Assembly (NCBI RefSeq): GCF_015475875.1
Contig: NZ_JADKYM010000001.1
Coordinates: 62,001 to 126,000, forward strand
DNA: 64,000 bases
Origin: Sphingopyxis solisilvae
GTDB lineage: Bacteria; Pseudomonadota; Alphaproteobacteria; Sphingomonadales; Sphingomonadaceae
Direction: 5' to 3'
Part shown: piece after piece, positions 43,106 through 51,125 of the stretch
Numbering within the stretch: position 1 is the first letter of the stretch
Layout: every line of letters starts with the position of its first letter
Notes under the pieces: model-generated
What the model saw: only the letters and a program-made list of their open reading frames with translations
Databases searched by the model: none
What the model was told of the DNA's origin: nothing
Position numbers and translations under genes: made by a program

Positions 43106-44551
43106 CTAGTTGTAATTCTTAGGGATCAATCGCGACCCCTCGGGATCGCGCAACCCAACCCCTATCGAAGCGCGCAGCGCGTCGCTTTCTGCGCTCGCGA
43201 CCGGATAAGCGCAATAATCGGCGGCGTAGAAGGCGCTGGGTCGATGGTTGCCCGACAGGCCGATGCCGCCAAAAGGTGCGACAGACGACGCGCCGTTGGT
43301 CGGGCGGTTCCAGTTGATCACCCCGGCACGGGCATTGGCCCAGAATTGGTCGTACAGCTGCGGCGTCCCGCCCACCAGCGACGCCGACAGGCCGAACGCG
43401 GTGTTGTTTGCTTCGGCAATCGCGGCCTCGAAGGTCGCGACGCGGATCACTTGCAGCAACGGGCCGAACAGCTCGATATCGGGGCGTTCGGGCATCGACG
43501 TCACGTCGATGATGCCCGGGGTGAGGAACGGGCGCCCTGCCACCGGACGCGTCATATGGCGGATCACCTGACCGCCGTTCGACATCAGAATGAGGAAGCT
43601 TTCGGTCAGGCCGTCTGCGGCCTCATTGTCGATCACCGGCCCCATATAGGGCGCCGGATCGGCATGCGGATGGTCGACGATCAGCCGGTTGGCCAGCGCC
43701 TTGACCTCCTCTATCAACGCATCGGCCAGCCTGTCGCGCACGATCAGCCGCCGCGCGTTGCTGCACCGCTGGCCGGCGCTGAGGAACGCCGACTGGACAA
43801 CGATGATCGCGGCGGTGCGAATGTCAGCCGTGTCCCACACGACGATCGGATTGTTGCCGCCCATTTCGAGCGCCAGCATCTTGCCCGGCTGGTCGGCGAA
43901 CTGGCGGTTGAGCGCGAGCCCGGTGCGCGCAGAACCCGTGAACAGCAGGCCGTCGATTCCTTCATGCCCGGCCAGCGCCTTGCCGGTGTCGGGACCACCG
44001 ACGATCAGGCGCAGCACGTCCTGCGGGACGCCCGCCTCATGATATAGTTCGACCAGCTTCGCGCCGACCGCGGGGGTCTTTTCGGACGGTTTGAACAGCA
44101 CCGAATTGCCCGCGATCAACGCCGGAACGATATGGCCGTTTGGCAGATGCGCCGGGAAATTATAGGGACCGAGCACCGCCAGCGCGCCGTGCGGTTTGTG
44201 ACGTACCGCATTGCGGAGCCCCATCGCGCCCTCGATCCGCCGGTTCGGGGTGCGTTCGCCATAGGCTTTTACCGAAATGTCGACCTTGTTCGCGACCGAT
44301 TCGACCTCGGTGCGCGCTTCCCACAAAGGCTTGCCCGTTTCGCGCGCGATCAGATCGGCGAGCACTTCACCTTCGGCTTTGACCCTGTCGGTAAAGCGGC
44401 GCAACGTTTCGGTGCGAAAGGTGACGGGTTTCGCCGCCCATTCGGGCCAGGCGCGCCGCGCGACGGCAACCTCTTCGTCGACATTGCTGACCGTGCCGCG
44501 CCACAGCTCCTCGCCGGTTGCGGGTTCGAAGGAAAGCAGGGTCTCGCTCAT
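43106..44551 (-). CDS. astD: Succinylglutamate-semialdehyde dehydrogenase
   Basis: 481 residues from the ATG at 44551; an upstream frame extension lacks a proper start. GPYNFPAHLPNGHIVPALIA and LLFTGSARTGLALNRQFADQ are typical of AstD. The catalytic Glu is in ALEMGGNNPIVVWDTADI and the Cys in LSAGQRCSNARRLIV. The enzyme oxidises succinylglutamate semialdehyde in the arginine succinyltransferase pathway. AstA, AstB, AstC and AstE are not in the window. Confidence 0.9.
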   Translation of the reverse strand: MSETLLSFEPATGEELWRGTVSNVDEEVAVARRAWPEWAAKPVTFRTETLRRFTDRVKAEGEVLADLIARETGKPLWEARTEVESVANKVDISVKAYGERTPNRRIEGAMGLRNAVRHKPHGALAVLGPYNFPAHLPNGHIVPALIAGNSVLFKPSEKTPAVGAKLVELYHEAGVPQDVLRLIVGGPDTGKALAGHEGIDGLLFTGSARTGLALNRQFADQPGKMLALEMGGNNPIVVWDTADIRTAAIIVVQSAFLSAGQRCSNARRLIVRDRLADALIEEVKALANRLIVDHPHADPAPYMGPVIDNEAADGLTESFLILMSNGGQVIRHMTRPVAGRPFLTPGIIDVTSMPERPDIELFGPLLQVIRVATFEAAIAEANNTAFGLSASLVGGTPQLYDQFWANARAGVINWNRPTNGASSVAPFGGIGLSGNHRPSAFYAADYCAYPVASAESDALRASIGVGLRDPEGSRLIPKNYN

Positions 44552-44698
44552 GGTCGTGCCGGTCTTATCGGCGAATGCCGGTGGCGGCAACCTGTGCCAA
44601 GCCGCAACGTGACGGATGGCTTGCACCGCGCGGCGCGGTTGGCGATAGACGTTACCCGATCCCGGGCGCCGGGACGCGAACCAAGGGGATCGACCATT

Positions 44699-45601
44699 TT
44701 GGCCAAGCTGGAAGCAAAGCAGGAGGCGCGCCGCGACTGGTCGGACCATTATTGGTGGTCCGGCGACGGGGTGCGATTGCACGCGCGCGTTTATGCCGGG
44801 CCGGAAGGCAGTGGAACCAAACCGCCGGTGCTGTGCATGCCGGGGCTGGCGCGCAACGCACGCGATTTCGAGGCGCTGGCGCCGCATGTCGCGCAGCAGC
44901 GCCACACTATCGCCATCGAATTCCGCGGCCGCGGCGACAGCGCTTATGCCAAGGATCCGATGACATATGTCCCGCTGACCTATGTTCAGGATGTCATCGC
45001 GCTGCTCGATGACCTCGGCATTGATCGTTTCGCGACCATCGGCACCTCGCTGGGCGGGCTGGTGTCGATGCTGCTGGCGGCGACGCTGCCGGGCCGACTC
45101 GTCGGCGCTGTCCTCAACGACGTCGGTCCCGAGCTTCAGACCAGCGGGCTCGATCGCATCCGCGATTATATCGGAGCGGGGGGCAGCCAGCCGACGTGGA
45201 TACACGCGGCGCGTGCCTTTGCCGAATTGAACGGCGCGATATATCCGCATTATGACATCCACGACTGGCTGCGGCTGACCAAACGGACCCACCGACTGAC
45301 CCCCGGGGGACGGATTGTCACCGATTATGACAAGCAGATCGCCGCCCCGCTGCGCGTGACCGGCGGCGAGGCGGCGTTCGACATGTGGCCGGTTTACCGC
45401 GCGCTCGGAAGTGTGCCCTTGCTGATCCTGCGCGGCGAGCTGTCAGACATTTTGGCGCGGGCGGCCGGCGAAAAGATGGTTGCGGAACTGCCGCAGGCGC
45501 GGCTGGTCGAGGTGCCGGGGGTCGGCCATGCGCCGACGCTGGACGAACCCGAAGCGATTACCGCGATCGATGCCTGGCTGGCGGAATTGCCGACCGCGTG
45601 A
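44699..45601 (+). CDS. Alpha/beta hydrolase
   Basis: 300 residues from a TTG at 44699, chosen because AAGGGG lies about 10 bases upstream and no ATG suits; the start is uncertain. CMPGLARNARDFEALAPHVA is the oxyanion strand, IAIEFRGRGDSAYAKDPMTY follows, TIGTSLGGLVSMLLAATLPG is the nucleophile elbow (G-T-S-L-G), and VEVPGVGHAPTLDEPEAI carries the catalytic His. The substrate is unknown. The glycosyltransferase begins within its stop (GTGA). Confidence 0.87.
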   Translation: MAKLEAKQEARRDWSDHYWWSGDGVRLHARVYAGPEGSGTKPPVLCMPGLARNARDFEALAPHVAQQRHTIAIEFRGRGDSAYAKDPMTYVPLTYVQDVIALLDDLGIDRFATIGTSLGGLVSMLLAATLPGRLVGAVLNDVGPELQTSGLDRIRDYIGAGGSQPTWIHAARAFAELNGAIYPHYDIHDWLRLTKRTHRLTPGGRIVTDYDKQIAAPLRVTGGEAAFDMWPVYRALGSVPLLILRGELSDILARAAGEKMVAELPQARLVEVPGVGHAPTLDEPEAITAIDAWLAELPTA

Positions 45602-46740
45602 GCGATGTGAATACTCCCGTCCGTCTGCTGCACCTGCATTCCAGCTTTTCGCTGGGCGGGAAGGAGGCGCGGGCGGTCCGGCTGATGAACCTGATGGGGC
45701 CGCGCGCGCGGCACACGATCCTGTCGGCGGTGCCCGAGGCGATGGGCGCGCGCGATGCCATCGATCCCGCGATCGACGTCGATTTTCCAAAGGACGCGCC
45801 ACCGCTGCACGGCAAGCCGGGGCTGGCGCGCTATCGCGATCTGGCGCTTTACATGCAGCAGTTTGATCTGGTGCTCACGTACAATTGGGGGGCGATGGAC
45901 GGGGTGATGGCGCATCGCGTCTTTGCCCCGTTCCGTGACCTGCCGCCGCTGATCCATCATGAGGATGGTTTCAACGAGGATGAGAGCGTCCGCCGCAACT
46001 GGAAACGGAGCGCCTTTCGCCGCCTCGCGCTGCCGACGGCGGAGGCGCTGGTGGTGCCGTCAACCCTGCTTGAACGGATCGCCGCCGATGAGTGGCGGGC
46101 GCGGCAGCGGACGATTCTCATCCGCAACGGAATCGACACCGCAGCTTATGGGGCCGCGCCTTCAGTCGCGATACCGGGGCTGGACAGGCGGGCGGACGAG
46201 GTCGTGATCGGGACGGTCGCGGGACTGCGCATGGTCAAGGATCTACCGCGGCTTGTCAGGGCGGTTGCTGCTTTGCCCACGCATATCAGGCTGGCGATTG
46301 TCGGTGCGGGGCCGGAGCGGGACGCGATCGCTGCCGAGGCCGCGGCGGTCGGGATTTCCGACCGGTTGGTTCTGCCGGGCTTTATGGCCGAACCGGCGCG
46401 CTGGATCGGTCATTTCGACCTGCTGGCGCTGTCGTCGCAGAGCGAGCAGGCGCCGATCGCGGTGATCGAGGCGATGGCGGCGGGCTTGCCGGTGGTGAGT
46501 CCCGATGTTGGCGACGTTGCCGCGATGGTGGCTCCCGATAACCGACGCTTTATCGTCGGCGACGAGCCGGGCTTTCGGGCTGCACTGGCGGAAGTTGCCG
46601 CCGATTCCGATCTTCGCACGCGGATCGGCACCGCGAACCGGCGCGTCGCCGTCGAGCGGTTTGATGAATCGTCGATGGTCGCGGCCTATGAAAATCTCTA
46701 TGTTCGGGCGCTCAACGGTCGTCGCCTGTTTGCTGGCTAG
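45598..46740 (+). CDS. Glycosyltransferase family 4 protein
   Basis: 380 residues from the GTG at 45598, overlapping the hydrolase stop. The N-domain (LHLHSSFSLGGKEARAVRLM) binds the acceptor, and IGTVAGLRMVKDLPRLVRAV, LVLPGFMAEPARWIGHFDLL and SQSEQAPIAVIEAMAAGLPV, with the conserved E-x7-E element, are GT-B family 4 features. It transfers a sugar to a lipid or polysaccharide. The acceptor is unknown, and no other glycan genes surround it. Confidence 0.88.
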   Translation: MSDVNTPVRLLHLHSSFSLGGKEARAVRLMNLMGPRARHTILSAVPEAMGARDAIDPAIDVDFPKDAPPLHGKPGLARYRDLALYMQQFDLVLTYNWGAMDGVMAHRVFAPFRDLPPLIHHEDGFNEDESVRRNWKRSAFRRLALPTAEALVVPSTLLERIAADEWRARQRTILIRNGIDTAAYGAAPSVAIPGLDRRADEVVIGTVAGLRMVKDLPRLVRAVAALPTHIRLAIVGAGPERDAIAAEAAAVGISDRLVLPGFMAEPARWIGHFDLLALSSQSEQAPIAVIEAMAAGLPVVSPDVGDVAAMVAPDNRRFIVGDEPGFRAALAEVAADSDLRTRIGTANRRVAVERFDESSMVAAYENLYVRALNGRRLFAG

Positions 46741-46842
46741 CCAGCCGCGGAACCATTGACTTTCGCCGCGCGCTTCCGCTTACGGAACGGAAACGGGGAC
46801 TGGCCGCGACGTAGACGGCCGGTGGAGAGAAAGAGATCTAAA

Positions 46843-48246
46843 ATGTTCAAAGGATTGAAGCCCATCCTTTACGGCGGACGTGAAGTCTGGCCGTTGATCG
46901 AGGGCGGCAAGGGCGTGTCTGCAACCAATCATATGTCGAGCGGCGCCTGGGCCGCGGCGGGCGGGATCGGCACCGTGTCGGCGGTCAATGCCGACAGCTA
47001 CGACGCCGAGGGCAAGATCATTCCGCAGGTTTACAAGTCGCTGACGCGCAAGGAGCGGCACGAGGAACTGATCCATTACGGCATCGAAGGCGCGGTGGCG
47101 CAGGTCGAACGCGCCTATGAAATTGCGGACGGCAAGGGTGCGATCAACATCAACGTGCTGTGGGAAATGGGCGGCGCGCAGCAGATATTGGAAGGCGTCC
47201 TGGCCCGCACCCCCGGGAAGATCGCGGGGGTCACCTGCGGTGCCGGGATGCCGTACAAACTCAGCGAAATCGCCGAGCGCCACAATGTCATGTACCTGCC
47301 GATCATCAGCTCGGCGCGCGCCTTTCGCGCGTTGTGGAAACGCGCCTATCACAAGGTGCCCCAGCTGCTCGGCGCGGTGGTCTATGAGGATCCCTGGCTC
47401 GCGGGCGGTCACAACGGCCTGTCGAACGCCGAAGACCCGCTGGTGCCGCAGGATCCGTACCCACGCGTCAAGGCGCTACGTGACGTCATGAAGGCGGAAG
47501 GGATCCCTGACAGCGTGCCGATCGTGATGGCGGGTGGCGTCTGGTATCTGCGCGACTGGGACGACTGGATCGACAATCCCGAACTCGGCCAGGTTGCGTT
47601 CCAGTTCGGAACCCGCCCGCTGCTGACCGAGGAAAGCCCGATCCCGCAGGCGTGGAAAGACCGGCTGCGGACGCTCGACGATGGCGACGTGCTGCTCCAT
47701 CGCTTCTCGCCGACCGGCTTTTATTCAAGCGCGGTTCGGACCCCGTTCCTGCGCGACCTGGAGGCGCGGTCGGAGCGCCAGATCCCTTATTCGAAGCAGG
47801 AAGCGGGCGATCATATCGTCCAGCTCGACGTCGGGGTGAAGGGCAAGAATTTCTGGGTCACCCCGCATGACCGCGCCCGCGCGCGCGACTGGGCAGCCGA
47901 GGGTTACACCGACGCGCTGAAAACCCCCGACAACACGGTGGTGTTTGTCACCCCGGCGGACAAGGCGATGATCCGCAAGGACCAGACCGACTGCATGGGG
48001 TGCCTGTCGCATTGTGGCTTTTCGTCGTGGAAGGACCATGACGACTATACCACCGGCTACCTCGCCGATCCGCGCAGCTTCTGCATTCAAAAGACGCTAC
48101 AGGACATCGCGCACGGCGGCGATCCCGAGCAAAATCTGATGTTTGCGGGCCACGCCGCATTCAATTTCAAGACCGACCCCTTTTATTCGAACAACTTCAC
48201 CCCGACGGTGAAGCAGCTCGTCGACCGGATTTTGACGGGGGACTGA
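46843..48246 (+). CDS. Nitronate monooxygenase-like flavoprotein with Cys-rich tail
   Basis: 467 residues from the ATG at 46843. NHMSSGAWAAAGGIGTVSAV, ININVLWEMGGAQQILEGVL and VPIVMAGGVWYLRDWDD follow the 2-nitropropane dioxygenase (YrpB/NMO) TIM barrel with its FMN-binding glycines. The C-terminal 100 residues carry MGCLSHCGFSSWKDHDDY plus Cys (FCIQKT), which is not part of the usual barrel and could bind a metal or iron-sulfur centre. Function is inferred from the family. Confidence 0.82.
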   Translation: MFKGLKPILYGGREVWPLIEGGKGVSATNHMSSGAWAAAGGIGTVSAVNADSYDAEGKIIPQVYKSLTRKERHEELIHYGIEGAVAQVERAYEIADGKGAININVLWEMGGAQQILEGVLARTPGKIAGVTCGAGMPYKLSEIAERHNVMYLPIISSARAFRALWKRAYHKVPQLLGAVVYEDPWLAGGHNGLSNAEDPLVPQDPYPRVKALRDVMKAEGIPDSVPIVMAGGVWYLRDWDDWIDNPELGQVAFQFGTRPLLTEESPIPQAWKDRLRTLDDGDVLLHRFSPTGFYSSAVRTPFLRDLEARSERQIPYSKQEAGDHIVQLDVGVKGKNFWVTPHDRARARDWAAEGYTDALKTPDNTVVFVTPADKAMIRKDQTDCMGCLSHCGFSSWKDHDDYTTGYLADPRSFCIQKTLQDIAHGGDPEQNLMFAGHAAFNFKTDPFYSNNFTPTVKQLVDRILTGD

Positions 48247-48253
48247 TAAACCT

Positions 48254-48284
48254 CGTCATTGCGAGCGAAGCGAAGCAATCCAGG
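48254..48284 (+). repeat. Left REP arm of the GIY-YIG unit
   Basis: CGTCATTGCGAGCGAAGCGA and the next 11 bases to CAGGT. It is the complement of the arm at 48594-48627 except for two inserted bases and one substitution. The gene between starts 7 bases after it, and its ribosome-site-like AGG is in the arm. Confidence 0.85.
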
Positions 48285-48291
48285 TGCGGCC

Positions 48292-48594
48292 ATGCGCGAA
48301 CATCTGCCAGCGGTTTACATTGTTGCCAATCGGCGCAACGGAACGCTCTATACGGGAGTGACCGCGCATCTCGTGCAACGGATATGGCAGCATCGTGAAG
48401 GTCTTGGCGGTTTCTCGACCCGCTACGGGTGCAAACTACTTGTCTGGTTCGAGATTCACGCGACGATGGAATCGGCGATTGCTCGCGAGAAGCAGATCAA
48501 AGTCGGCAGTCGCGCCAAAAAGCTGGCGTTGATCGAAGCTGACAATCCGCTCTGGGTCGATCTGTGGCCGACGATCCTGGACGGCAGCGAGTGA
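48292..48594 (+). CDS. GIY-YIG nuclease family protein inside a REP palindrome
   Basis: 100 residues from the ATG at 48292. VYIVANRRNGTLYTGVTAHL has the paired Tyr and Gly of the GIY-YIG fold, RIWQHREGLGGFSTRYGCKL carries the Arg and His, and EIHATMESAIAREKQIK contains the catalytic Glu. It is a single-domain YhbQ-like protein. REP arms lie directly on both sides, and its stop codon is the first bases of the right arm, so the gene exactly fills the loop. Such proteins are common in alphaproteobacteria, but their role is unproven. Confidence 0.93.
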   Translation: MREHLPAVYIVANRRNGTLYTGVTAHLVQRIWQHREGLGGFSTRYGCKLLVWFEIHATMESAIAREKQIKVGSRAKKLALIEADNPLWVDLWPTILDGSE

Positions 48595-48627
48595 CCTCTG
48601 GATTGCTTCGCTACGCTCGCAATGACG
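48594..48627 (-). repeat. Right REP arm of the GIY-YIG unit
   Basis: ACCTCTGGATTGCTTCGCTA and the next 14 bases, complement of the left arm at 48254-48284. It begins at the last base of the stop codon. Confidence 0.85.
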
Positions 48628-48642
48628 ATGCGTTGTGCAGCC

Positions 48643-48690
48643 TCGTCATTGCGAGGAGCGCAGCGACGAAGCAATCCAGAGCGGTCGTAA
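48643..48690 (+). repeat. Degraded REP half
   Basis: CGTCATTGCGAGGAGCGCAG then GCAATCCAGAGCG, a left arm of the second type whose partner has decayed (CTCGCGATGATCC). Confidence 0.75.
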
Positions 48691-48711
48691 GCCCACGCTC
48701 GCGATGATCCG

Positions 48712-49710
48712 TTATGCCCACCCCTCCAGCACTTGGTCGGGTGGGCGATGTCCGTCGCACCAGGCACGGATGTTGGCGATGACGCGTTCGCCCGATGCTT
48801 CGCGACCCTCGATCGTCGCCGAGCCAAGGTGCGGGAGCAACACGACGTTCTGGAGCGCCAGCAACGCCGGATCGACGGCGGGTTCGTGGGTGTACACATC
48901 CAGCCCCGCCCCGGCGATACGCCCGGTCTGGAGCGCCGCGATCAGCGCCTTTTCGTCGACGATTTCGCCGCGCGCGGTGTTGATGAGGTACGCCGTCGGC
49001 TTCATCGCGCCGATGCGGGCAGCGTTCACCATTTCGTGCGTTTCGGCGGTGTGCGGGCAGTGGATCGTCACGACGTCGCTGATCCGCAGCAGCGTATCGA
49101 CGCTGGCGTGATAGCTCGCGCCCAACTCCTCCTCGATCGCTTCGGGCAGGCGGCGTCGGTTGTGATAATGAATCGACAGGCCGAAGGCGCGCGCGCGGCG
49201 GGCAACCGCCAGGCCGATGCGGCCCATGCCGATGATGCCGAGCAGCTTGCCGCCGACGCGGTGGCCCAGCATGGCGCTGGGCGCCCATCCGGCCCATTGA
49301 CCCGACCGCATCAATTTTTCGCCCTCGGCCAGACGCCGCGGCACCGACAGGATCAGCGCCATCGTCATGTCGGCGGTGTCTTCGGTGAACACGCCCGGCG
49401 TGTTCGACACCATGATGCCCTTGGCGCGCGCTGCGGCGAGGTCGATATGATCGACCCCGGCGCCGAAATTGGCGATCAGTTTCAGCCGTTCGCCTGCCGC
49501 TGCCAGCACATCGGCGTCGATTTCGTCGGTGACGGTCGGGACGAACACATCGCAGTCGGCGACCGCGGCCTTCAGCTCGTCCTTGGTAAAGGCATGATCG
49601 TGTGCCGACAGCGCGACGTCGAACAATTCGGCCATGCGCGCCTCGACGTGCGGCATCAGCTGGCGGGTGACGATAACGCGCGGGCGTTTCGGGCGAGTGG
49701 GATCGGGCAT
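48712..49710 (-). CDS. D-2-hydroxyacid dehydrogenase (glyoxylate/hydroxypyruvate reductase type)
   Basis: 332 residues from the ATG at 49710; an upstream extension of the frame lacks a ribosome site. LIANFGAGVDHIDLAAARAK and VSNTPGVFTEDTADMTMALI are the substrate-side strands, LGIIGMGRIGLAVARRARAF is the NAD-binding fingerprint, and INTARGEIVDEKALIAALQT and LLPHLGSATIEGREA contain the catalytic Arg and His. It fits the GyaR/GhrB group. Confidence 0.9.
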   Translation of the reverse strand: MPDPTRPKRPRVIVTRQLMPHVEARMAELFDVALSAHDHAFTKDELKAAVADCDVFVPTVTDEIDADVLAAAGERLKLIANFGAGVDHIDLAAARAKGIMVSNTPGVFTEDTADMTMALILSVPRRLAEGEKLMRSGQWAGWAPSAMLGHRVGGKLLGIIGMGRIGLAVARRARAFGLSIHYHNRRRLPEAIEEELGASYHASVDTLLRISDVVTIHCPHTAETHEMVNAARIGAMKPTAYLINTARGEIVDEKALIAALQTGRIAGAGLDVYTHEPAVDPALLALQNVVLLPHLGSATIEGREASGERVIANIRAWCDGHRPPDQVLEGWA

Positions 49711-49835
49711 GGCCGCCGATAGAGCGCGCTGTGCGGCAGGGGTCAAGGGGCTGTTGGTCGCATGGCGGTGCATAGCTGCACGATCACGGACAGCGACCGG
49801 TTGATAAAGCGCGGCGATTTTGACAAGGGTCGCGG

Positions 49836-50294
49836 ATGACCAGCCGAAAAATTGCCCTGATTGCAATCAGCCTCGCCGTGGTGGGACCGGCGGCGGCGCA
49901 GTCCGACCCGAAATTACCCTATTGGGCGTCGATCAGCGTCGACGAAGCGCGGATGCGCAAGGGGCCGTCGCCCGACGTGCCGGTCATCTGGGAATATCGG
50001 CGCAAGGATTTGCCGGTCAAAGTCGTTGCGCGGCATGAAAACTGGCGCAAGATCGAGGATCCCGACGGCACCCAGGGCTGGATGGCAGCGCGGCTGCTCA
50101 GCCGCACGCGGACCGCGATCGTAACGGGCGATATTCGGCCGATGCGCGAGCAGCCCGACCCGGCGGCCCCGGTTGTCTATCGCGCCGAACCTGGGGTTGT
50201 CGGGCGAATCACCGAATGTTCGGCGGGCTGGTGCCGGTTTGACGTCAAGGGCCGTCGCGGCTGGATCCAGACCGATCATATCTGGGGCAATTGA
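49836..50294 (+). CDS. Secreted bacterial SH3-domain protein
   Basis: 152 residues with a signal peptide (to about residue 22, GPAAAQS). Two SH3-like repeats are visible: DEARMRKGPSPDVPVIWEYR to GWMAARLLS, and RPMREQPDPAAPVVYRAEPG to GWIQTDHIWG, each ending in Gly-Trp. Such domains bind cell-wall peptides or proteins. No enzyme domain is attached. It converges on the RcnB gene, with a terminator between. Confidence 0.88.
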   Translation: MTSRKIALIAISLAVVGPAAAQSDPKLPYWASISVDEARMRKGPSPDVPVIWEYRRKDLPVKVVARHENWRKIEDPDGTQGWMAARLLSRTRTAIVTGDIRPMREQPDPAAPVVYRAEPGVVGRITECSAGWCRFDVKGRRGWIQTDHIWGN

Positions 50295-50310
50295 CGACTT
50301 GCATGAAAAA

Positions 50311-50338
50311 GGGGCCGGACGCTTTTTCGTCCGACCCC
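50311..50338. terminator. Bidirectional intrinsic terminator
   Basis: An 11-base stem GGGGCCGGACG/CGTCCGACCCC (one G-T pair), flanked by A5 upstream and CTTTTC downstream, between convergent genes. Confidence 0.8.
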
Positions 50339-50354
50339 ACTTTTCAATCAGTCA

Positions 50355-50819
50355 TCAGCGCCACCGGAAGTGGTTGCGATACACCCGGATGACCTTGCCG
50401 TTGCGCGTATTGACGAGCAGCAAGTCGTTATAGTGCCGGACATAGGTCATGTTGCGACCCGCGCGCGGCACGCCCCAACGGCTGTCCCAGGCGGGACGAT
50501 AGTTCGGCGCGTAGTAATTGGGGCGCAACGTCGCTCCGACGGCAAACTGCTGGTAACGGAACGGTGCCCGGTAGTTCTGGTAGCGCGTGTCGCGGCGCCA
50601 GTCGCGCTGGCTTTCCCGCAGATCCTGGCGGGCATCGCGAACGTCGCGTCGCGCGTCGCGCACGTCACGGCGGTCACCTTGACGCTGGGCGTTGCGAAGA
50701 TCGCGCTGCGCCTTGTTCAATTCCTGCTGATCCTTGCGGATTTCGCGGGTCTGCGCCTGCGTGGCGGCCGGAACCATCATCGCGGCGATCAGGCCGGCGG
50801 CGAGAAATTTGCTCTTCAT
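50355..50819 (-). CDS. RcnB family protein
   Basis: 154 residues: a signal peptide (ending PAATQAQT), a strongly charged coiled-coil-like helix with RDVRDARRDVRDARQDLRES repeats (about residues 30-75), and a C-terminal RcnB domain (WGVPRAGRNMTYVRHYNDLL, then NTRNGKVIRVYRNHFRW). RcnB proteins are periplasmic and linked to metal homeostasis. The metal is not evident here. Confidence 0.88.
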   Translation of the reverse strand: MKSKFLAAGLIAAMMVPAATQAQTREIRKDQQELNKAQRDLRNAQRQGDRRDVRDARRDVRDARQDLRESQRDWRRDTRYQNYRAPFRYQQFAVGATLRPNYYAPNYRPAWDSRWGVPRAGRNMTYVRHYNDLLLVNTRNGKVIRVYRNHFRWR

Positions 50820-51004
50820 AATGCCATTCCTTTCAGTCGGTCAGGGGGAGGGGGATCTGCCCGATGACAAGGATGGATTTACGCGAGTCGATTTGAATTG
50901 TTCCGGAACGGTGCGTTTATTTTCAGGTCATTAGTGTCGCAATTTGTCGCGGTGATGCGGTGGCGTTGTGCAACATGCCGATGGAACTCCTCCGACGCAG
51001 CTTG

Positions 51005-51107
51005 CGCCCATGCGAAGGCAGGGCCCCATCACCCGAACTGTCGTGCCGGGAACGCCGCCGCGTAGAAACGGAGCGGCAGGAGAACGGCCCTTGCCTTCGC
51101 AGGGGCA
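51005..51107. repeat. REP-type palindrome, GCGAAGGCAGGG family
   Basis: GCGCCCATGCGAAGGCAGGG on the left and GGCCCTTGCCTTCGCAGGGG on the right, with a variable centre. It is in the 306-base gap between the RcnB gene and the thiolase; the rest of that gap (50820-51004) holds no gene and should include the RcnB promoter. Confidence 0.75.
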
Positions 51108-51125
51108 CAGCAGCTCCGAAGTTGC

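Noticed and set aside
44132..44698. N-terminal extension of the alpha/beta hydrolase
   Set aside because: Overlaps astD on the opposite strand and is not part of the hydrolase fold.
44552..45292. N-terminal extension of astD
   Set aside because: Runs opposite the hydrolase gene; the ATG at 44551 gives the normal AstD length.
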